Assembly (NCBI GenBank): GCA_050249695.1
Contig: JBFWQA010000002.1
Coordinates: 558,001-622,000, forward strand
Reading direction: 5' to 3'
Origin: JACKJP01 sp050249695
Lineage (GTDB): Bacteria > Pseudomonadota > Alphaproteobacteria > Rhizobiales > Tepidamorphaceae
Length of the DNA stretch: 64,000 nt
The position numbers and the translations under genes are program-made. Positions 28,313-37,397 of the stretch are shown here, one piece after another. The notes under the pieces are model-generated. The model had not been told where the DNA came from, ran no database searches, and worked only from the letters and a program-made list of their open reading frames with translations. Every line of letters begins with the position of its first letter. Position 1 is the stretch's first letter.

Positions 28313-28942
28313 TCAGGGCAGGCGCTGGAACCGGCCCGTTTCCTTGTCGAGGATTTCCAGCGCGCCTTCGGAAATGTCGAACCACGCGCCGTGCAGGGTC
28401 AGCTTGCCGCGATCTTCCAGGATCTTGACGCAAGGGAACGTGCGCAGGTTCTCGATCGAATTGGCGATCGACGCCCTCTCCATGCGCCCCTGCGCGTGAT
28501 GATGGGAATAGGCTTCGCTTTCGGCGAGATCCTTCGCGGGGGCGATGAGGGTGATCCACTTGCCGATGAAATCGCCCGGCGAGAGCGGTTCGGCTGCTTC
28601 GTTCAAGGAGGCCGCGATGCCGCCGCAGCGGCCGTGACCGAGCACCACGATATGCTTGACCTTCAGTGCCTGCACGGCGAACTCCAGCGCCGCGCTGGTG
28701 CCGTGATACTCGCCGCCGGTCTCGTAGGGTGGCACGAGATTGGCGACGTTTCGCACCACGAAGATTTCCCCCGGCCGGGAATCGAAGATCGTCTCGGGGC
28801 CGGCCCGGCTGTCGCAGCAGCCGATGATCATGACCTCGGGACGCTGGCCGCTTTCCGCAAGCTCCAGATAGCGCTCGCGCTCGTGTTCAAGCCGGCCCGC
28901 CCGGAAGCGGCGGTGGCCGTCGATCAGCGAACTGGGGAACAT
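28313..28942 (-). CDS. Beta-class carbonic anhydrase
   Basis: This 209-residue enzyme interconverts CO2 and bicarbonate. The zinc ligands are Cys42, His103 and Cys106, and the Asp44-Arg46 dyad is in CCDSR; HGRCGG is the second signature. The length and the block FVVRNVANLVPPYE fit the bacterial beta class. An open frame continues upstream, but ATG 28942 with a purine-rich site before it gives the expected N-terminus. It follows the dehydratase gene by 22 bases and is likely co-transcribed with it. Confidence 0.95.
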   Translation of the reverse strand: MFPSSLIDGHRRFRAGRLEHERERYLELAESGQRPEVMIIGCCDSRAGPETIFDSRPGEIFVVRNVANLVPPYETGGEYHGTSAALEFAVQALKVKHIVVLGHGRCGGIAASLNEAAEPLSPGDFIGKWITLIAPAKDLAESEAYSHHHAQGRMERASIANSIENLRTFPCVKILEDRGKLTLHGAWFDISEGALEILDKETGRFQRLP

Positions 28943-28964
28943 CGCTTCTCCTCTTGCTGTTTTT

Positions 28965-29897
28965 TCAGGACGCCAGGGTGGCGGGATCGACGTTGCCGCC
29001 GCACAGGAGCACGCCGACACGTTCGTTATCCTCCGGCATATAGATGCCCGTAAGCAGGGCGGCAAGCGCCGCAGCGCCGCCCGGTTCCACGGCGATGCGG
29101 AAGCGCCGCCACAGGAGACGCTGCGCATCGGCGATCGCCGCGTCGGAGACCAGCACATGGCCGGCGAGAAGGCGCTTGCAGATGCTAAAGCCGAGATCGC
29201 CGATACGGCGCGCGCCGAGCGAATCGGCGGCGATGCCGCCAACTTCCACATCCACCGGTCCGCCGCGGGCGAGGGCGGCATGCAGGGTCGGGGCGCGTTC
29301 CGGCTCGACGCCGATAATGCGGACGGCGCCGTCATAGTGCGCCGCCATGCCGGCGGCGAGGCCGCCGCCGCCGACCGCGAGCAGAATCGTATCGAGGTCG
29401 GGGGCCTGGCGTTCCCATTCGACGCCGATGGTGCCCTGGCCGGCGATCGTGGCGGGCTGATCATACGGGTGGATGAAGCGCGCGTCGCTCGTCTGACGAT
29501 AGATTTCGCAGGCTGCCGCCGCCTCGCCGTAATTCGCGCCGGCGACCACGAGCTCAGCGCCATGCTCGCGGATCGCCTCGATCTTCGCCGGCGAGGCGAT
29601 CTCGGGGACGAAGATCGTCGCCCTGACCCCGAGCGCCTCTGCCGCAACGGCGACCGAAACGCCGTGATTGCCGCCCGACGCGGCGACGACGCCGGCCTTG
29701 CCGATCGGCTGCGAGAGCAGGCTGTTGAAGGCGCCGCGCGTCTTGAACGAGCCGCCGTGCTGGAGATAGTCCAGTTTCAGCGAGACCGGCCTTTGCGTGT
29801 CGAAAGCGGCGGGCTCGGCCTCCAGCACCGGGGTGCGGCGGATGCGCGTCACGATCCGCGCATGGGCCTTGCGGACATCGTCGCGGGTGATGCTCAT
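28965..29897 (-). CDS. PLP-dependent threonine/serine dehydratase-like protein
   Basis: The 310-residue fold-type II PLP enzyme has its cofactor lysine at Lys52 in GSFKTRGA and a phosphate-binding glycine loop in AVGGGGLAAG. The SGGNHG motif is seen as ASGGNHGVSVA. It lacks a C-terminal ACT-like regulatory domain, so it resembles catabolic threonine dehydratases or hydroxy-amino-acid ammonia-lyases. The start ATG overlaps the pyridoxal-kinase gene by 4 bases. The true substrate is undetermined. Confidence 0.85.
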   Translation of the reverse strand: MSITRDDVRKAHARIVTRIRRTPVLEAEPAAFDTQRPVSLKLDYLQHGGSFKTRGAFNSLLSQPIGKAGVVAASGGNHGVSVAVAAEALGVRATIFVPEIASPAKIEAIREHGAELVVAGANYGEAAAACEIYRQTSDARFIHPYDQPATIAGQGTIGVEWERQAPDLDTILLAVGGGGLAAGMAAHYDGAVRIIGVEPERAPTLHAALARGGPVDVEVGGIAADSLGARRIGDLGFSICKRLLAGHVLVSDAAIADAQRLLWRRFRIAVEPGGAAALAALLTGIYMPEDNERVGVLLCGGNVDPATLAS

Positions 29898-30724
29898 CGG
29901 CCGATCCTGCGGGTCGGCACGGGCACGCGCGGCTGGGTGAGGAAGGGCCTTGCCGGCACCAGCGCCAGTTCAGGCAGTCGCAGCCGTGCCGTCATTTCGA
30001 TGGCCTCGCCGATCGCGCCGACGGCGGCAGGAAGGGCGTCGGCGATATTGCCCTTCTTCAGGCGGAAACCGAGCAGGAGACCTGCGAAGGCGTCGCCGAC
30101 GCCATGCGGCGCCTGCGGGAAATAACGGCTCTCGGCCATGACCGCGTCGTCTTTGGTCACCAGCAGCGTGCCGATATGGCCGCGCAGCATCGAAGGGACG
30201 GAGGTGACGGCGATCTCCCCGGGACCGAGCGCGCGCGCCATACCGGCGATGGTGGCGGGCGTATCGCCGTTCCGCCCGGTCAGCCAGCAAAGCTCGAAGA
30301 GGTTCGGCGTCGCGATATCGGCGCGCGGCATGAGCACGTCGCGCATGGCGCCGGCCGTTTCCTCGGCGACGTACAGGCGGTCGTCGTCGCCCAGAACCGG
30401 GTCGCACAGATAGAGGGCGGGCCTTGCGGCATCGATGAAGGCGGCGATCGCCTCGACCTGTGCGGCTTCGCCGAGATAGCCGGTGACAAGGATGACCGGA
30501 CCTTCCAGATGCGCCGCAAGGGCAAGGAGCTGGTCGCGGAACATCTCCACGGGCGGGTTGAAGCGGGGCGCGGCGCCGTGGCCTGGATGGAAGGGCATGA
30601 CGACCGTCGGCACGACCGCCGTTTCGATGCCGAACTGTTCCAGCGCGAAGGCGGTGGCGCGGGCGCCGATCCTGCCGCTGGCCACCAGCGAGGAGACGAC
30701 GACCGCGACGGGCGGCGCGCTCAT
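29894..30724 (-). CDS. Pyridoxal kinase family protein (PdxY/PdxK-like)
   Basis: The 276-residue ribokinase-superfamily protein has the C-terminal ATP/anion-hole signature HGVGDAFAGLLLGF and the family blocks VILVTGYLG, DPVLGDDDRLYV and TPNLFELCWLTG. Pyridoxal kinases phosphorylate vitamin B6 to give PLP. It overlaps the following dehydratase gene, a PLP enzyme, by 4 bases, which makes local cofactor supply plausible. The protein is expected in the cytoplasm. Whether it is the main or a salvage kinase cannot be told. Confidence 0.85.
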   Translation of the reverse strand: MSAPPVAVVVSSLVASGRIGARATAFALEQFGIETAVVPTVVMPFHPGHGAAPRFNPPVEMFRDQLLALAAHLEGPVILVTGYLGEAAQVEAIAAFIDAARPALYLCDPVLGDDDRLYVAEETAGAMRDVLMPRADIATPNLFELCWLTGRNGDTPATIAGMARALGPGEIAVTSVPSMLRGHIGTLLVTKDDAVMAESRYFPQAPHGVGDAFAGLLLGFRLKKGNIADALPAAVGAIGEAIEMTARLRLPELALVPARPFLTQPRVPVPTRRIGR

Positions 30725-30866
30725 GGCCGCGCCCGGCCCGCGCCTGACGCGCCGTCATCGCTGCGAGCTGCGGGAAGAACCGAACAAGAGGGCTTGGCAA
30801 TCATGTTGCACTGCGAATAACTTCCCGGACCACACCGACCCGGAATTGAGAATCGAAGGACCTATC

Positions 30867-31733
30867 ATGTCACAGGACATCCGGCCAAGGCGCAGCGTGC
30901 TGTACATGCCAGGCTCGAACGCGCGGGCGATGGAGAAGGCGCGTGCGCTCGCCTGCGATTCCATCATCTTCGATCTGGAGGACGCTGTCGCACCGGACCA
31001 GAAGGGCGAGGCGCGGCGGCTTGTCGGCGAGGCGCTTGCCGCGGGCGGCTATGGGCAGCGCGAGCGGGTCGTTCGGGTCAACGGGATCGATACGCCCTGG
31101 GGCGCGGACGACATCGAGGCCGCCGTCGCGATGAACCCCGACGCGATCCTCGTCCCGAAGGTCAGCAGCGGCGCCGAACTGGAACGGGTCGCTTCCAGGA
31201 CGGGCAACGTCACGCTCTGGGCGATGATCGAGACGCCGCGCGCGATCCTCAACCTGCAGGATATTGCCGAACGCCGCGCGCGGGGCGTGCGCATCGATGT
31301 CTTCGTCATGGGGACGAACGACCTGGCGAAGGAAACCGGGGCCCGCCTCGTTCCCGGCCGGTTGCCGATGGCCGCCTGGCTGTCGATGGCGGTGGCGGCG
31401 GGGCGCGCCTGCGGCATCGAGGTCATCGACGGCGTGTATAACGATTTCCGCGATCTGGAAGGGTTCGCCGCCGAATGCGCCCAGGGACGCGATTTCGGGA
31501 TGGACGGCAAAACGCTCATCCACCCGACGCAGATCGAGGGCGCGAACTCGGCCTTCGCGCCGGGCGAGGCGGAAGTGGAACAGGCGCGGCGCATCATCGA
31601 AGCGTTCTCGCTGCCGGAGAACAAGGGCAAGGGCGCGATCACCGTCGACGGCAGGATGGTCGAGCTGCTGCATGCGGAAATGGCGAAAAAGACCGTCAAG
31701 CGGGCCGAAGCCATCGCCGCGATGGCGGGCTGA
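30867..31733 (+). CDS. mcl2: CoA ester lyase family protein, (3S)-malyl-CoA thioesterase-like
   Basis: This 288-residue member of the HpcH/citrate-lyase-beta superfamily starts with RRSVLYMPGSNARAMEKA and continues with SIIFDLEDAVAPDQK, the metal and CoA site. The blocks FVMGTNDLAKE and GMDGKTLIHPTQIE resemble Rhodobacter Mcl2, which hydrolyses (3S)-malyl-CoA in the ethylmalonyl-CoA pathway, more closely than true malyl-CoA lyases. DUF1737 and a mesaconyl-CoA hydratase-like gene follow, supporting that pathway. A lyase role on a related CoA ester remains possible. Confidence 0.8.
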   Translation: MSQDIRPRRSVLYMPGSNARAMEKARALACDSIIFDLEDAVAPDQKGEARRLVGEALAAGGYGQRERVVRVNGIDTPWGADDIEAAVAMNPDAILVPKVSSGAELERVASRTGNVTLWAMIETPRAILNLQDIAERRARGVRIDVFVMGTNDLAKETGARLVPGRLPMAAWLSMAVAAGRACGIEVIDGVYNDFRDLEGFAAECAQGRDFGMDGKTLIHPTQIEGANSAFAPGEAEVEQARRIIEAFSLPENKGKGAITVDGRMVELLHAEMAKKTVKRAEAIAAMAG

Positions 31734-31748
31734 AAGGGCAACACGCCG

Positions 31749-31952
31749 ATGATCCTCTACCGTTATCTGACCGGGCCGGACGACAACGTCTTCTGCAAGC
31801 GCGTCTCCAGGGCGCTCAACAACGGATGGCAGCTTTACGGCAATCCGACGCTGACTTTCGATTCCGCGCAAGGCCGGGCGATCTGCGGCCAGGCGATCAT
31901 GAAGGAAGTGCCCGGCGACTTCACCGACGACATCACGCTTTCCGATTACTAG
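31749..31952 (+). CDS. DUF1737 domain-containing small protein
   Basis: This 67-residue protein, with RYLTGPDDNVFCKRVSRALN and NGWQLYGNPTLTF, matches the DUF1737 family of small proteins of unknown function. It lies 15 bases after the malyl-CoA thioesterase-like gene and 13 before the hydratase-like gene, so it is most likely in the same operon. Its own role is unknown; a part in the neighbouring CoA-ester metabolism is inference. Confidence 0.8.
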   Translation: MILYRYLTGPDDNVFCKRVSRALNNGWQLYGNPTLTFDSAQGRAICGQAIMKEVPGDFTDDITLSDY

Positions 31953-31965
31953 AGGCGCTTCCGGC

Positions 31966-33018
31966 ATGATCAAGACGAACGCGGGCAATTACTTCGAGGA
32001 CTTCCAGGTCGGGCAGGTGATCCATCACGCCACGCCGCGGACGATCACCACCGGCGACGTATCCCTCTATACGGCGCTCTACGGCACGCGTTTCGCCGTC
32101 CAGTCCTCCGACGCCTTCGCCCGAGCCATCGGCTATGAGCGCAGCCCGGTCGACGATCTGCTGGTCTTTCACGTCGTCTTCGGCAAGACCGTGCCGGACA
32201 TCTCGCTGAACGCCGTCGCCAACCTGGGCTATGCCGGCTGCCGGTTCCTGAAGGCGGTCTATCCGGGGACGACGCTGCGCGCCGTCAGCGAAGTGATCGG
32301 CCTGAAGGAGAATTCCAGCGGCGACAGCGGCGTCGTCTATGTCCGCAGCGCCGGCATCGACGAGGACGGCGATACGGTGCTCGACTATGTGCGCTGGGTG
32401 ATGGTCAGGAAGCGCGACCGCAATTCAGCGCCGGCGGAAGCGAACGTGCCGACCCTGCCCAAGGCGCTCAACGCCGATTCGCTCGGCGACGCCTGCCCGA
32501 TCATCGAACCCGCCGCCTGGGACGATGCCCTTTCCGGCAGCCCGTTCCGCTGGAAGGACTATGAGGCGGGCGAGCGGATCGACCATGTCGACGGCATGAC
32601 GGTCGAGGAAGCCGAGCACATGATCGCGACCCGGCTCTATCAGAATACCGCGAAGGTGCATTTCAACCTGCACAGCGAATCGCAGGGACGTTTCGGCAAA
32701 CGGCTTATCTATGGCGGGCACGTGATCTCGCTCGCCCGCGCGCTTTCCTTCAACGGTCTCGGCAATGCGTTCCATGTCGCCGCGATCAATGGCGGGCGCC
32801 ATGTGGCGCCGCTTTTCGCCGGCAACACGGTCTTCGCCTGGTCGGAAGTGCTGGAAAAGGCCGCTCTCCCCGGCCGCGAGGATGTCGGGGCGTTGCGGCT
32901 GCGGCTGATGGCGACGAAGGACGCGCCCTGCGCCGATTTTCCCGAGAAGCAGGCTGACGGGAAGCCCGATCCGGCGCTGATTCTGGAACTTGACTACTGG
33001 GCCCTGCTGCCGCGCTAG
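31966..33018 (+). CDS. mch: MaoC-family hydratase, mesaconyl-CoA hydratase-like
   Basis: The 350-residue protein has a double hot-dog arrangement: a first MaoC-like half (NYFEDFQVGQVIHHATPRTI) and a second half (WKDYEAGERIDHVDGMTVEE, then VHFNLHS and RLIYGGHVISLARALS). Length and order agree with beta-methylmalyl-CoA dehydratase/mesaconyl-CoA hydratase of the ethylmalonyl-CoA pathway. It is the third gene of a unit with the malyl-CoA thioesterase-like gene and DUF1737. The exact acyl-CoA substrate is inferred from context. Confidence 0.8.
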   Translation: MIKTNAGNYFEDFQVGQVIHHATPRTITTGDVSLYTALYGTRFAVQSSDAFARAIGYERSPVDDLLVFHVVFGKTVPDISLNAVANLGYAGCRFLKAVYPGTTLRAVSEVIGLKENSSGDSGVVYVRSAGIDEDGDTVLDYVRWVMVRKRDRNSAPAEANVPTLPKALNADSLGDACPIIEPAAWDDALSGSPFRWKDYEAGERIDHVDGMTVEEAEHMIATRLYQNTAKVHFNLHSESQGRFGKRLIYGGHVISLARALSFNGLGNAFHVAAINGGRHVAPLFAGNTVFAWSEVLEKAALPGREDVGALRLRLMATKDAPCADFPEKQADGKPDPALILELDYWALLPR

Positions 33019-33026
33019 CCACCTGC

Positions 33027-33055
33027 GCTTGATCTGGAACGATTCCAGATCAAGC
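33027..33055. promoter_or_regulatory. 13-bp palindrome abutting the sdhC promoter, possible iron-type operator
   Basis: GCTTGATCTGGAA (33027-33039) and TTCCAGATCAAGC (33043-33055) are exact inverted repeats around CGA. The core GGAACGATTCC resembles alphaproteobacterial Irr-type iron boxes. It ends one base before the -35 of the sdhC promoter. It could also act as a stem-loop at the end of the preceding operon, but no T run follows. Confidence 0.5.
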
Positions 33056-33056
33056 A

Positions 33057-33085
33057 TTGCAACGCGGCGAGGCGGCGGGTTAAAG
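33057..33085 (+). promoter_or_regulatory. Promoter candidate of sdhCDAB
   Basis: TTGCAA (33057-33062) and TTAAAG (33080-33085) are spaced by 17 bases, 67 bases before the sdhC start codon. The design is the same as at the asd promoter. Confidence 0.5.
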
Positions 33086-33151
33086 AGTGCGGGCCGAGGG
33101 GGTGCGGGTAACACCCCCGGACGGCGCCGAAGCCTGACGACGGGGAGAGAC

Positions 33152-33571
33152 ATGGCGAGCACGGAACGCCCAAGCCGGACGCTGGCGAGCGAAAGGCCGC
33201 TTTCGCCGCATCTGACGATCTACAAGCCCTATGTGACGATGGTGACCTCGATCGTTCACCGCATCACCGGGATGATTCTCTATGCGGGCACGCTCCTGCT
33301 CGTGTGGTGGCTCGTCGCCGCCGCCGCAGGCCCGTCCTATTTCGAATTCGTCAACGGTCTCGCCGGATCGTGGATCGGCCGGCTGGTGCTGTTCGGCTAC
33401 ACCTGGGTGCTGATCCATCACATGCTCGGCGGCATCCGCCACCTCATCTGGGATCTCGGCTACGGTTTTTCCCCGTCGCACGCGAACACGCTTGCCTGGG
33501 CCAACATCGCCGGCTCCATCATCCTGACCATTCTCATCTGGATCGCGGCCTATGCCGCGATGGGCAATTAG
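33152..33571 (+). CDS. sdhC: Succinate dehydrogenase cytochrome b556 subunit
   Basis: The 139-residue membrane protein starts RPLSPHLTIYKP, the typical SdhC signature, with the SIVHRITG ubiquinone-site motif near residue 32 and three helices. The heme b ligand histidine lies in HHMLGGIRHLIWD. It anchors the SdhAB catalytic dimer and passes electrons to quinone. ATG 33152 follows GGGGAGAG. The gene begins the sdhCDAB operon. Confidence 0.96.
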   Translation: MASTERPSRTLASERPLSPHLTIYKPYVTMVTSIVHRITGMILYAGTLLLVWWLVAAAAGPSYFEFVNGLAGSWIGRLVLFGYTWVLIHHMLGGIRHLIWDLGYGFSPSHANTLAWANIAGSIILTILIWIAAYAAMGN

Positions 33572-33581
33572 GAAGGCGACG

Positions 33582-33962
33582 ATGGACATCATAACCCCGA
33601 CAAAGCTCGTCCGCGGCCTCGGTTCGGCCAAGGAAGGCACCGACCATTTCTGGCGCCAGCGCCTCACGGCTGTCGCCAACATCCCGCTTCTCAGCGGCTT
33701 CGTCTGGCTCATCGCCTGCATGGCGGGCGACGACTATCAGAGCGTGAAGGCGACGCTGTCCCATCCGTTTTCGGCCATCTTCCTGCTCGGCGTGATCATC
33801 AGCGCGACCATCCACATGCGGATCGGCATGCAGGTGATCATCGAGGACTATGTCCATGGCGAGGGCCTCAAGATCGTGTCGCTCATCGCCAACACCCTGT
33901 TCAGCGTGGCGATCGCGCTCGCCGCGATCTTCGCCATTCTCAAGCTAGCGTTCGGAGCGTGA
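33582..33962 (+). CDS. sdhD: Succinate dehydrogenase membrane anchor subunit
   Basis: The 126-residue protein has three hydrophobic segments, begins [20 protein letters not shown], and has the conserved histidine and tyrosine region [18 protein letters not shown]. These match alphaproteobacterial SdhD, the second anchor and heme-binding subunit. It is 10 bases after sdhC, and its stop overlaps the sdhA GTG start by 4 bases. Confidence 0.95.
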   Translation: MDIITPTKLVRGLGSAKEGTDHFWRQRLTAVANIPLLSGFVWLIACMAGDDYQSVKATLSHPFSAIFLLGVIISATIHMRIGMQVIIEDYVHGEGLKIVSLIANTLFSVAIALAAIFAILKLAFGA

Positions 33963-35821
33963 CCGGCATGGCCCGCATGAAAGAAAGCAAGAGTGCCGCG
34001 CCGGCAATCCGGCAGGGCGCCTATCAGTATGTCGACCACAAGTTCGATGTGGTCGTCGTCGGCGCGGGAGGATCGGGGCTCCGCGCGACGCTCGGCATGG
34101 CCGAGCAGGGGCTGAAGACCGCCTGCATCACCAAAGTGTTCCCGACCCGCTCGCACACGGTCGCGGCCCAGGGTGGCATCGCCGCGTCGCTCGGCAATAT
34201 GGGCGCCGACTCGTGGCAGTGGCACATGTACGACACCGTCAAGGGATCGGACTGGCTGGGCGATACGGATGCGATGGAGTATCTGGCGCGCGAGGCGCCG
34301 GCCGCCGTCTACGAGCTGGAGCACTACGGCGTCCCCTTCAGCCGCACCGAGGCGGGAAGGATCTATCAGCGCCCCTTCGGCGGCCACATGATGAATTTCG
34401 GCGACGGACCGCCGGTGCAGCGGACCTGCGCCGCCGCCGACCGCACCGGACACGCCATCCTGCATACGCTCTATGGCCAGTCGCTGAAGAACAACGCGCA
34501 GTTCTTCATCGAATATTTCGCGCTCGACCTGATCATGGACGACGACGGCACGTGCACCGGCGTGATCGCCTGGAATCTCGACGACGGCACGATCCACCGC
34601 TTCGCGGCCAAGATGGTCGTGCTCGCGACAGGCGGGTATGGACGCACCTATTTCTCGGCGACCTCCGCGCATACCTGCACCGGCGACGGCGCGGGCATGA
34701 TCTCGCGCGCGGGTCTGCCGCTGCAGGACATGGAGTTCGTTCAGTTCCATCCGACCGGCATCTACGGCGCCGGCTGCCTGATCACCGAGGGCGCGCGCGG
34801 CGAGGGCGGTTACCTCACCAATTCGGAAGGCGAGCGCTTCATGGAGCGCTATGCGCCGAACGCCAAGGATCTAGCCAGCCGCGACGTCGTTTCGCGCTGC
34901 ATGACGATGGAAATCCGCGAAGGCCGGGGCGTGGGCCGCAACAAGGACCACATCTTCCTGCATCTCGATCATCTGGATCCGGCGGTGCTGGCCGAACGGC
35001 TCCCCGGCATCACCGAATCGGCGAAGATTTTCGCCGGCGTGGATCTGACCAAAGAGCCGATCCCGGTGCTGCCGACGGTGCATTACAATATGGGCGGCAT
35101 CCCGACCAACTACTGGGGCGAGGTGCTGAACCCGAACGCGATGTCGCCCGATGCCGTGTCACCCGGGCTGATGGCCGTCGGCGAGGCGGGCTGCGCTTCG
35201 GTGCATGGCGCCAATCGTCTCGGCTCCAACTCGCTGATCGACCTTGTCGTCTTCGGCCGCGCCGCGGCGATCCGCGCGGGCGAGGTCATCGACCGGGCCG
35301 GCGCGATCCCCGCCATCAACGAGGCGTCGTCCGAAAGGATCATGGACCGGTTCGACCGGCTGCGGCACGCCAATGGCGCCCATCCCACCGCCGATCTTCG
35401 AGAGAAGATGCAGCGGGCGATGCAGGAGGACGCGGCGGTGTTCCGGACCCAGCAATCGCTCGATCAGGGCTGCCAGCGGATTTCGGAAGTCTGGCGCGAA
35501 CTGTCCGACCTCAAGGTGACCGACCGTTCGATGATCTGGAATTCCGATCTGGTGGAGACGCTGGAACTTGAAAACCTGATGGCCAACGCCATCACCACGG
35601 TCTATTCGGCGGCCGCGCGCACCGAGAGCCGCGGCGCGCATGCGCGCGAGGATTTCCCCGACCGCGACGACAGGAACTGGCGCAAGCACACGCTTTCGCA
35701 TGTCGACGAGGAGGGCCGGGTGACGCTGTCCTACCGGCCGGTGCACACCGAACCGATGCTGCCGCCCGAGGAGGGCGGGATCGACCCGAACAAGATCGCG
35801 CCCAAGGCGCGGGTGTATTGA
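33959..35821 (+). CDS. sdhA: Succinate dehydrogenase flavoprotein subunit
   Basis: The 620-residue subunit oxidises succinate to fumarate. It has the FAD dinucleotide motif GAGGSG (35-40) and the covalent-FAD histidine His66 in [34 protein letters not shown] and [11 protein letters not shown] are further family blocks. GTG 33959 (GTGA with the sdhD stop) is chosen; ATG 33968 is an alternative giving three residues fewer. sdhB follows after 9 bases. Confidence 0.97.
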   Translation: MTGMARMKESKSAAPAIRQGAYQYVDHKFDVVVVGAGGSGLRATLGMAEQGLKTACITKVFPTRSHTVAAQGGIAASLGNMGADSWQWHMYDTVKGSDWLGDTDAMEYLAREAPAAVYELEHYGVPFSRTEAGRIYQRPFGGHMMNFGDGPPVQRTCAAADRTGHAILHTLYGQSLKNNAQFFIEYFALDLIMDDDGTCTGVIAWNLDDGTIHRFAAKMVVLATGGYGRTYFSATSAHTCTGDGAGMISRAGLPLQDMEFVQFHPTGIYGAGCLITEGARGEGGYLTNSEGERFMERYAPNAKDLASRDVVSRCMTMEIREGRGVGRNKDHIFLHLDHLDPAVLAERLPGITESAKIFAGVDLTKEPIPVLPTVHYNMGGIPTNYWGEVLNPNAMSPDAVSPGLMAVGEAGCASVHGANRLGSNSLIDLVVFGRAAAIRAGEVIDRAGAIPAINEASSERIMDRFDRLRHANGAHPTADLREKMQRAMQEDAAVFRTQQSLDQGCQRISEVWRELSDLKVTDRSMIWNSDLVETLELENLMANAITTVYSAAARTESRGAHAREDFPDRDDRNWRKHTLSHVDEEGRVTLSYRPVHTEPMLPPEEGGIDPNKIAPKARVY

Positions 35822-35830
35822 GGCTGCCCC

Positions 35831-36610
35831 ATGGTTGAGATCGCACTTCCGAAGAATTCGCAGATCAAAGAAGGCAAGGTCTGGCCGAAGCCGGCGGGCG
35901 CGAAGAAGACGCGCGAATACCGCGTCTATCGCTGGAACCCCGACGATGGGCAAAACCCCCGGATCGATACCTACCATATCGACGAGGAGGATTGCGGGCC
36001 GATGGTGCTCGACGGCCTGCTCTACATCAAGAACAAGATCGACCCGACGCTGACGCTGCGCCGGTCGTGCCGGGAGGGCATCTGCGGCTCCTGCGCGATG
36101 AATATCGACGGGACGAACACGCTGGCCTGCACCAAGGGCATGGACGAGATCAAGGGCGCGGTGAAGGTCTATCCGCTGCCGCACATGGCCGTGGTGAAGG
36201 ACCTCGTCCCGGACCTGAAGCATTTCTTTGCCCAGCACGCCTCGATCGAGCCCTATCTTCAGACGGTGACGCCGGCGCCGGGCACCGAATGGCTGCAGTC
36301 GCGCGAGGACCGCGCCAAGCTCGACGGGCTCTACGAATGCATCCTGTGCGCCTGCTGTTCGACCTCATGCCCGAGCTACTGGTGGAACGGCGACCGCTAT
36401 CTTGGGCCCGCCGCGCTGCTGCAGGCCTATCGCTGGCTGATCGATTCGCGGGACGAGGCGACGGGCGAACGGCTCGACAATCTGGAAGACCCCTTCCGGC
36501 TCTATCGCTGCCACACGATCATGAATTGCGCGCAGACCTGCCCGAAGGGCCTCAATCCCGCCCGGGCGATCGCCGAAATCAAGAAGATGATGGTGGAACG
36601 CCGCGTCTGA
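35831..36610 (+). CDS. sdhB: Succinate dehydrogenase iron-sulfur subunit
   Basis: The 259-residue subunit has a plant-type [2Fe-2S] site with Cys80, Cys85, Cys88 and Cys100 (in [12 protein letters not shown]). The [4Fe-4S] and [3Fe-4S] sites are in [12 protein letters not shown] and [14 protein letters not shown]. It carries electrons from SdhA to the quinone site. It is the last gene of the sdhCDAB operon; a DUF2461 gene follows 78 bases later on the same strand. Confidence 0.97.
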   Translation: MVEIALPKNSQIKEGKVWPKPAGAKKTREYRVYRWNPDDGQNPRIDTYHIDEEDCGPMVLDGLLYIKNKIDPTLTLRRSCREGICGSCAMNIDGTNTLACTKGMDEIKGAVKVYPLPHMAVVKDLVPDLKHFFAQHASIEPYLQTVTPAPGTEWLQSREDRAKLDGLYECILCACCSTSCPSYWWNGDRYLGPAALLQAYRWLIDSRDEATGERLDNLEDPFRLYRCHTIMNCAQTCPKGLNPARAIAEIKKMMVERRV

Positions 36611-36688
36611 AGCGCGGCGCCGCCGCACGCTTGCCATCCGTTCGCTTTTGTTCATTCTCCCGTCAGAGGAATGAATGAGGGCTTTCGC

Positions 36689-37381
36689 ATGGGCGCTTTC
36701 AACGGATTCGGACAGGGCTTCTTTTCGTTCTTCCGCGAGCTTGCGGCGAACAACTCCAAAGAGTGGTTCGAGGCCAACCGGACCCGATACCGCGAGGAGG
36801 TGCAGGCGCCGCTGTCCGCCTTCGTGGAGGCCATGGCGCCGCATATCCACGCCATCTCGCCGCGGTTCAACGCCGATCCGAGGCCGAACGGCAAGACGAT
36901 CTTCCGCATCCATCGCGACGTGCGGTTCTCGCGCGACAAGCGGCCCTACAAGGAGCACGCCGCCTGTCATTTCCGCCATGCAGGCGAGAACGACGTGCAC
37001 GGGCCCGGCTTCTACGTCCATCTGGCGCCAAGCCATGTCGGGCTCGGAGCCGGTATCTGGATGCCGTCGCCGCCTTCGCTTGAGAAAATAAGACGGCGGA
37101 TCGAGGGCGACGCGAAGGGCTGGCAAAGCCTGCGCGACCTGCCCGGCATGGCGGCGGACATGGAGCGGATGGAGGTGGAGCGGCTGAAGAACCCGCCGCG
37201 CGGATTCCAGAAGGATCATCCGCATATCGAGGATCTGAAGCGCAAGAGCTTCGTCGCGATGCGTGAATACGGTACGGATGACGCCGGCAGCGGCGATTTC
37301 GTTTCGCTCGCCGCCGGCTATTTCCGCGATGCCGCCCCTCTCAACGCCTGGCTGGCCAGGGCGTTGGCCCTGCCGTTCTAG
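36689..37381 (+). CDS. DUF2461 family protein
   Basis: The 230-residue soluble protein matches DUF2461: FFSFFRELAANNSKEWFEANR at the start, then KTIFRIHRDVRFSRDKRPYKEH and FYVHLAPSHVGLGAGIW. The family is of unknown function and widespread in bacteria and fungi. Two starts are possible; ATG 36689 is preferred because GAGGG lies seven bases before it, while ATG 36671 touches its possible site. It may be the last gene transcribed with sdhCDAB. Confidence 0.87.
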   Translation: MGAFNGFGQGFFSFFRELAANNSKEWFEANRTRYREEVQAPLSAFVEAMAPHIHAISPRFNADPRPNGKTIFRIHRDVRFSRDKRPYKEHAACHFRHAGENDVHGPGFYVHLAPSHVGLGAGIWMPSPPSLEKIRRRIEGDAKGWQSLRDLPGMAADMERMEVERLKNPPRGFQKDHPHIEDLKRKSFVAMREYGTDDAGSGDFVSLAAGYFRDAAPLNAWLARALALPF

Positions 37382-37397
37382 GCAAGCCGCGCCCGCG

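Noticed and set aside
30725..30866. Short open frames in the divergent region before the malyl-CoA thioesterase-like gene
   Set aside because: No ribosome site and no similarity; the region more likely holds the promoters of the two divergent units.
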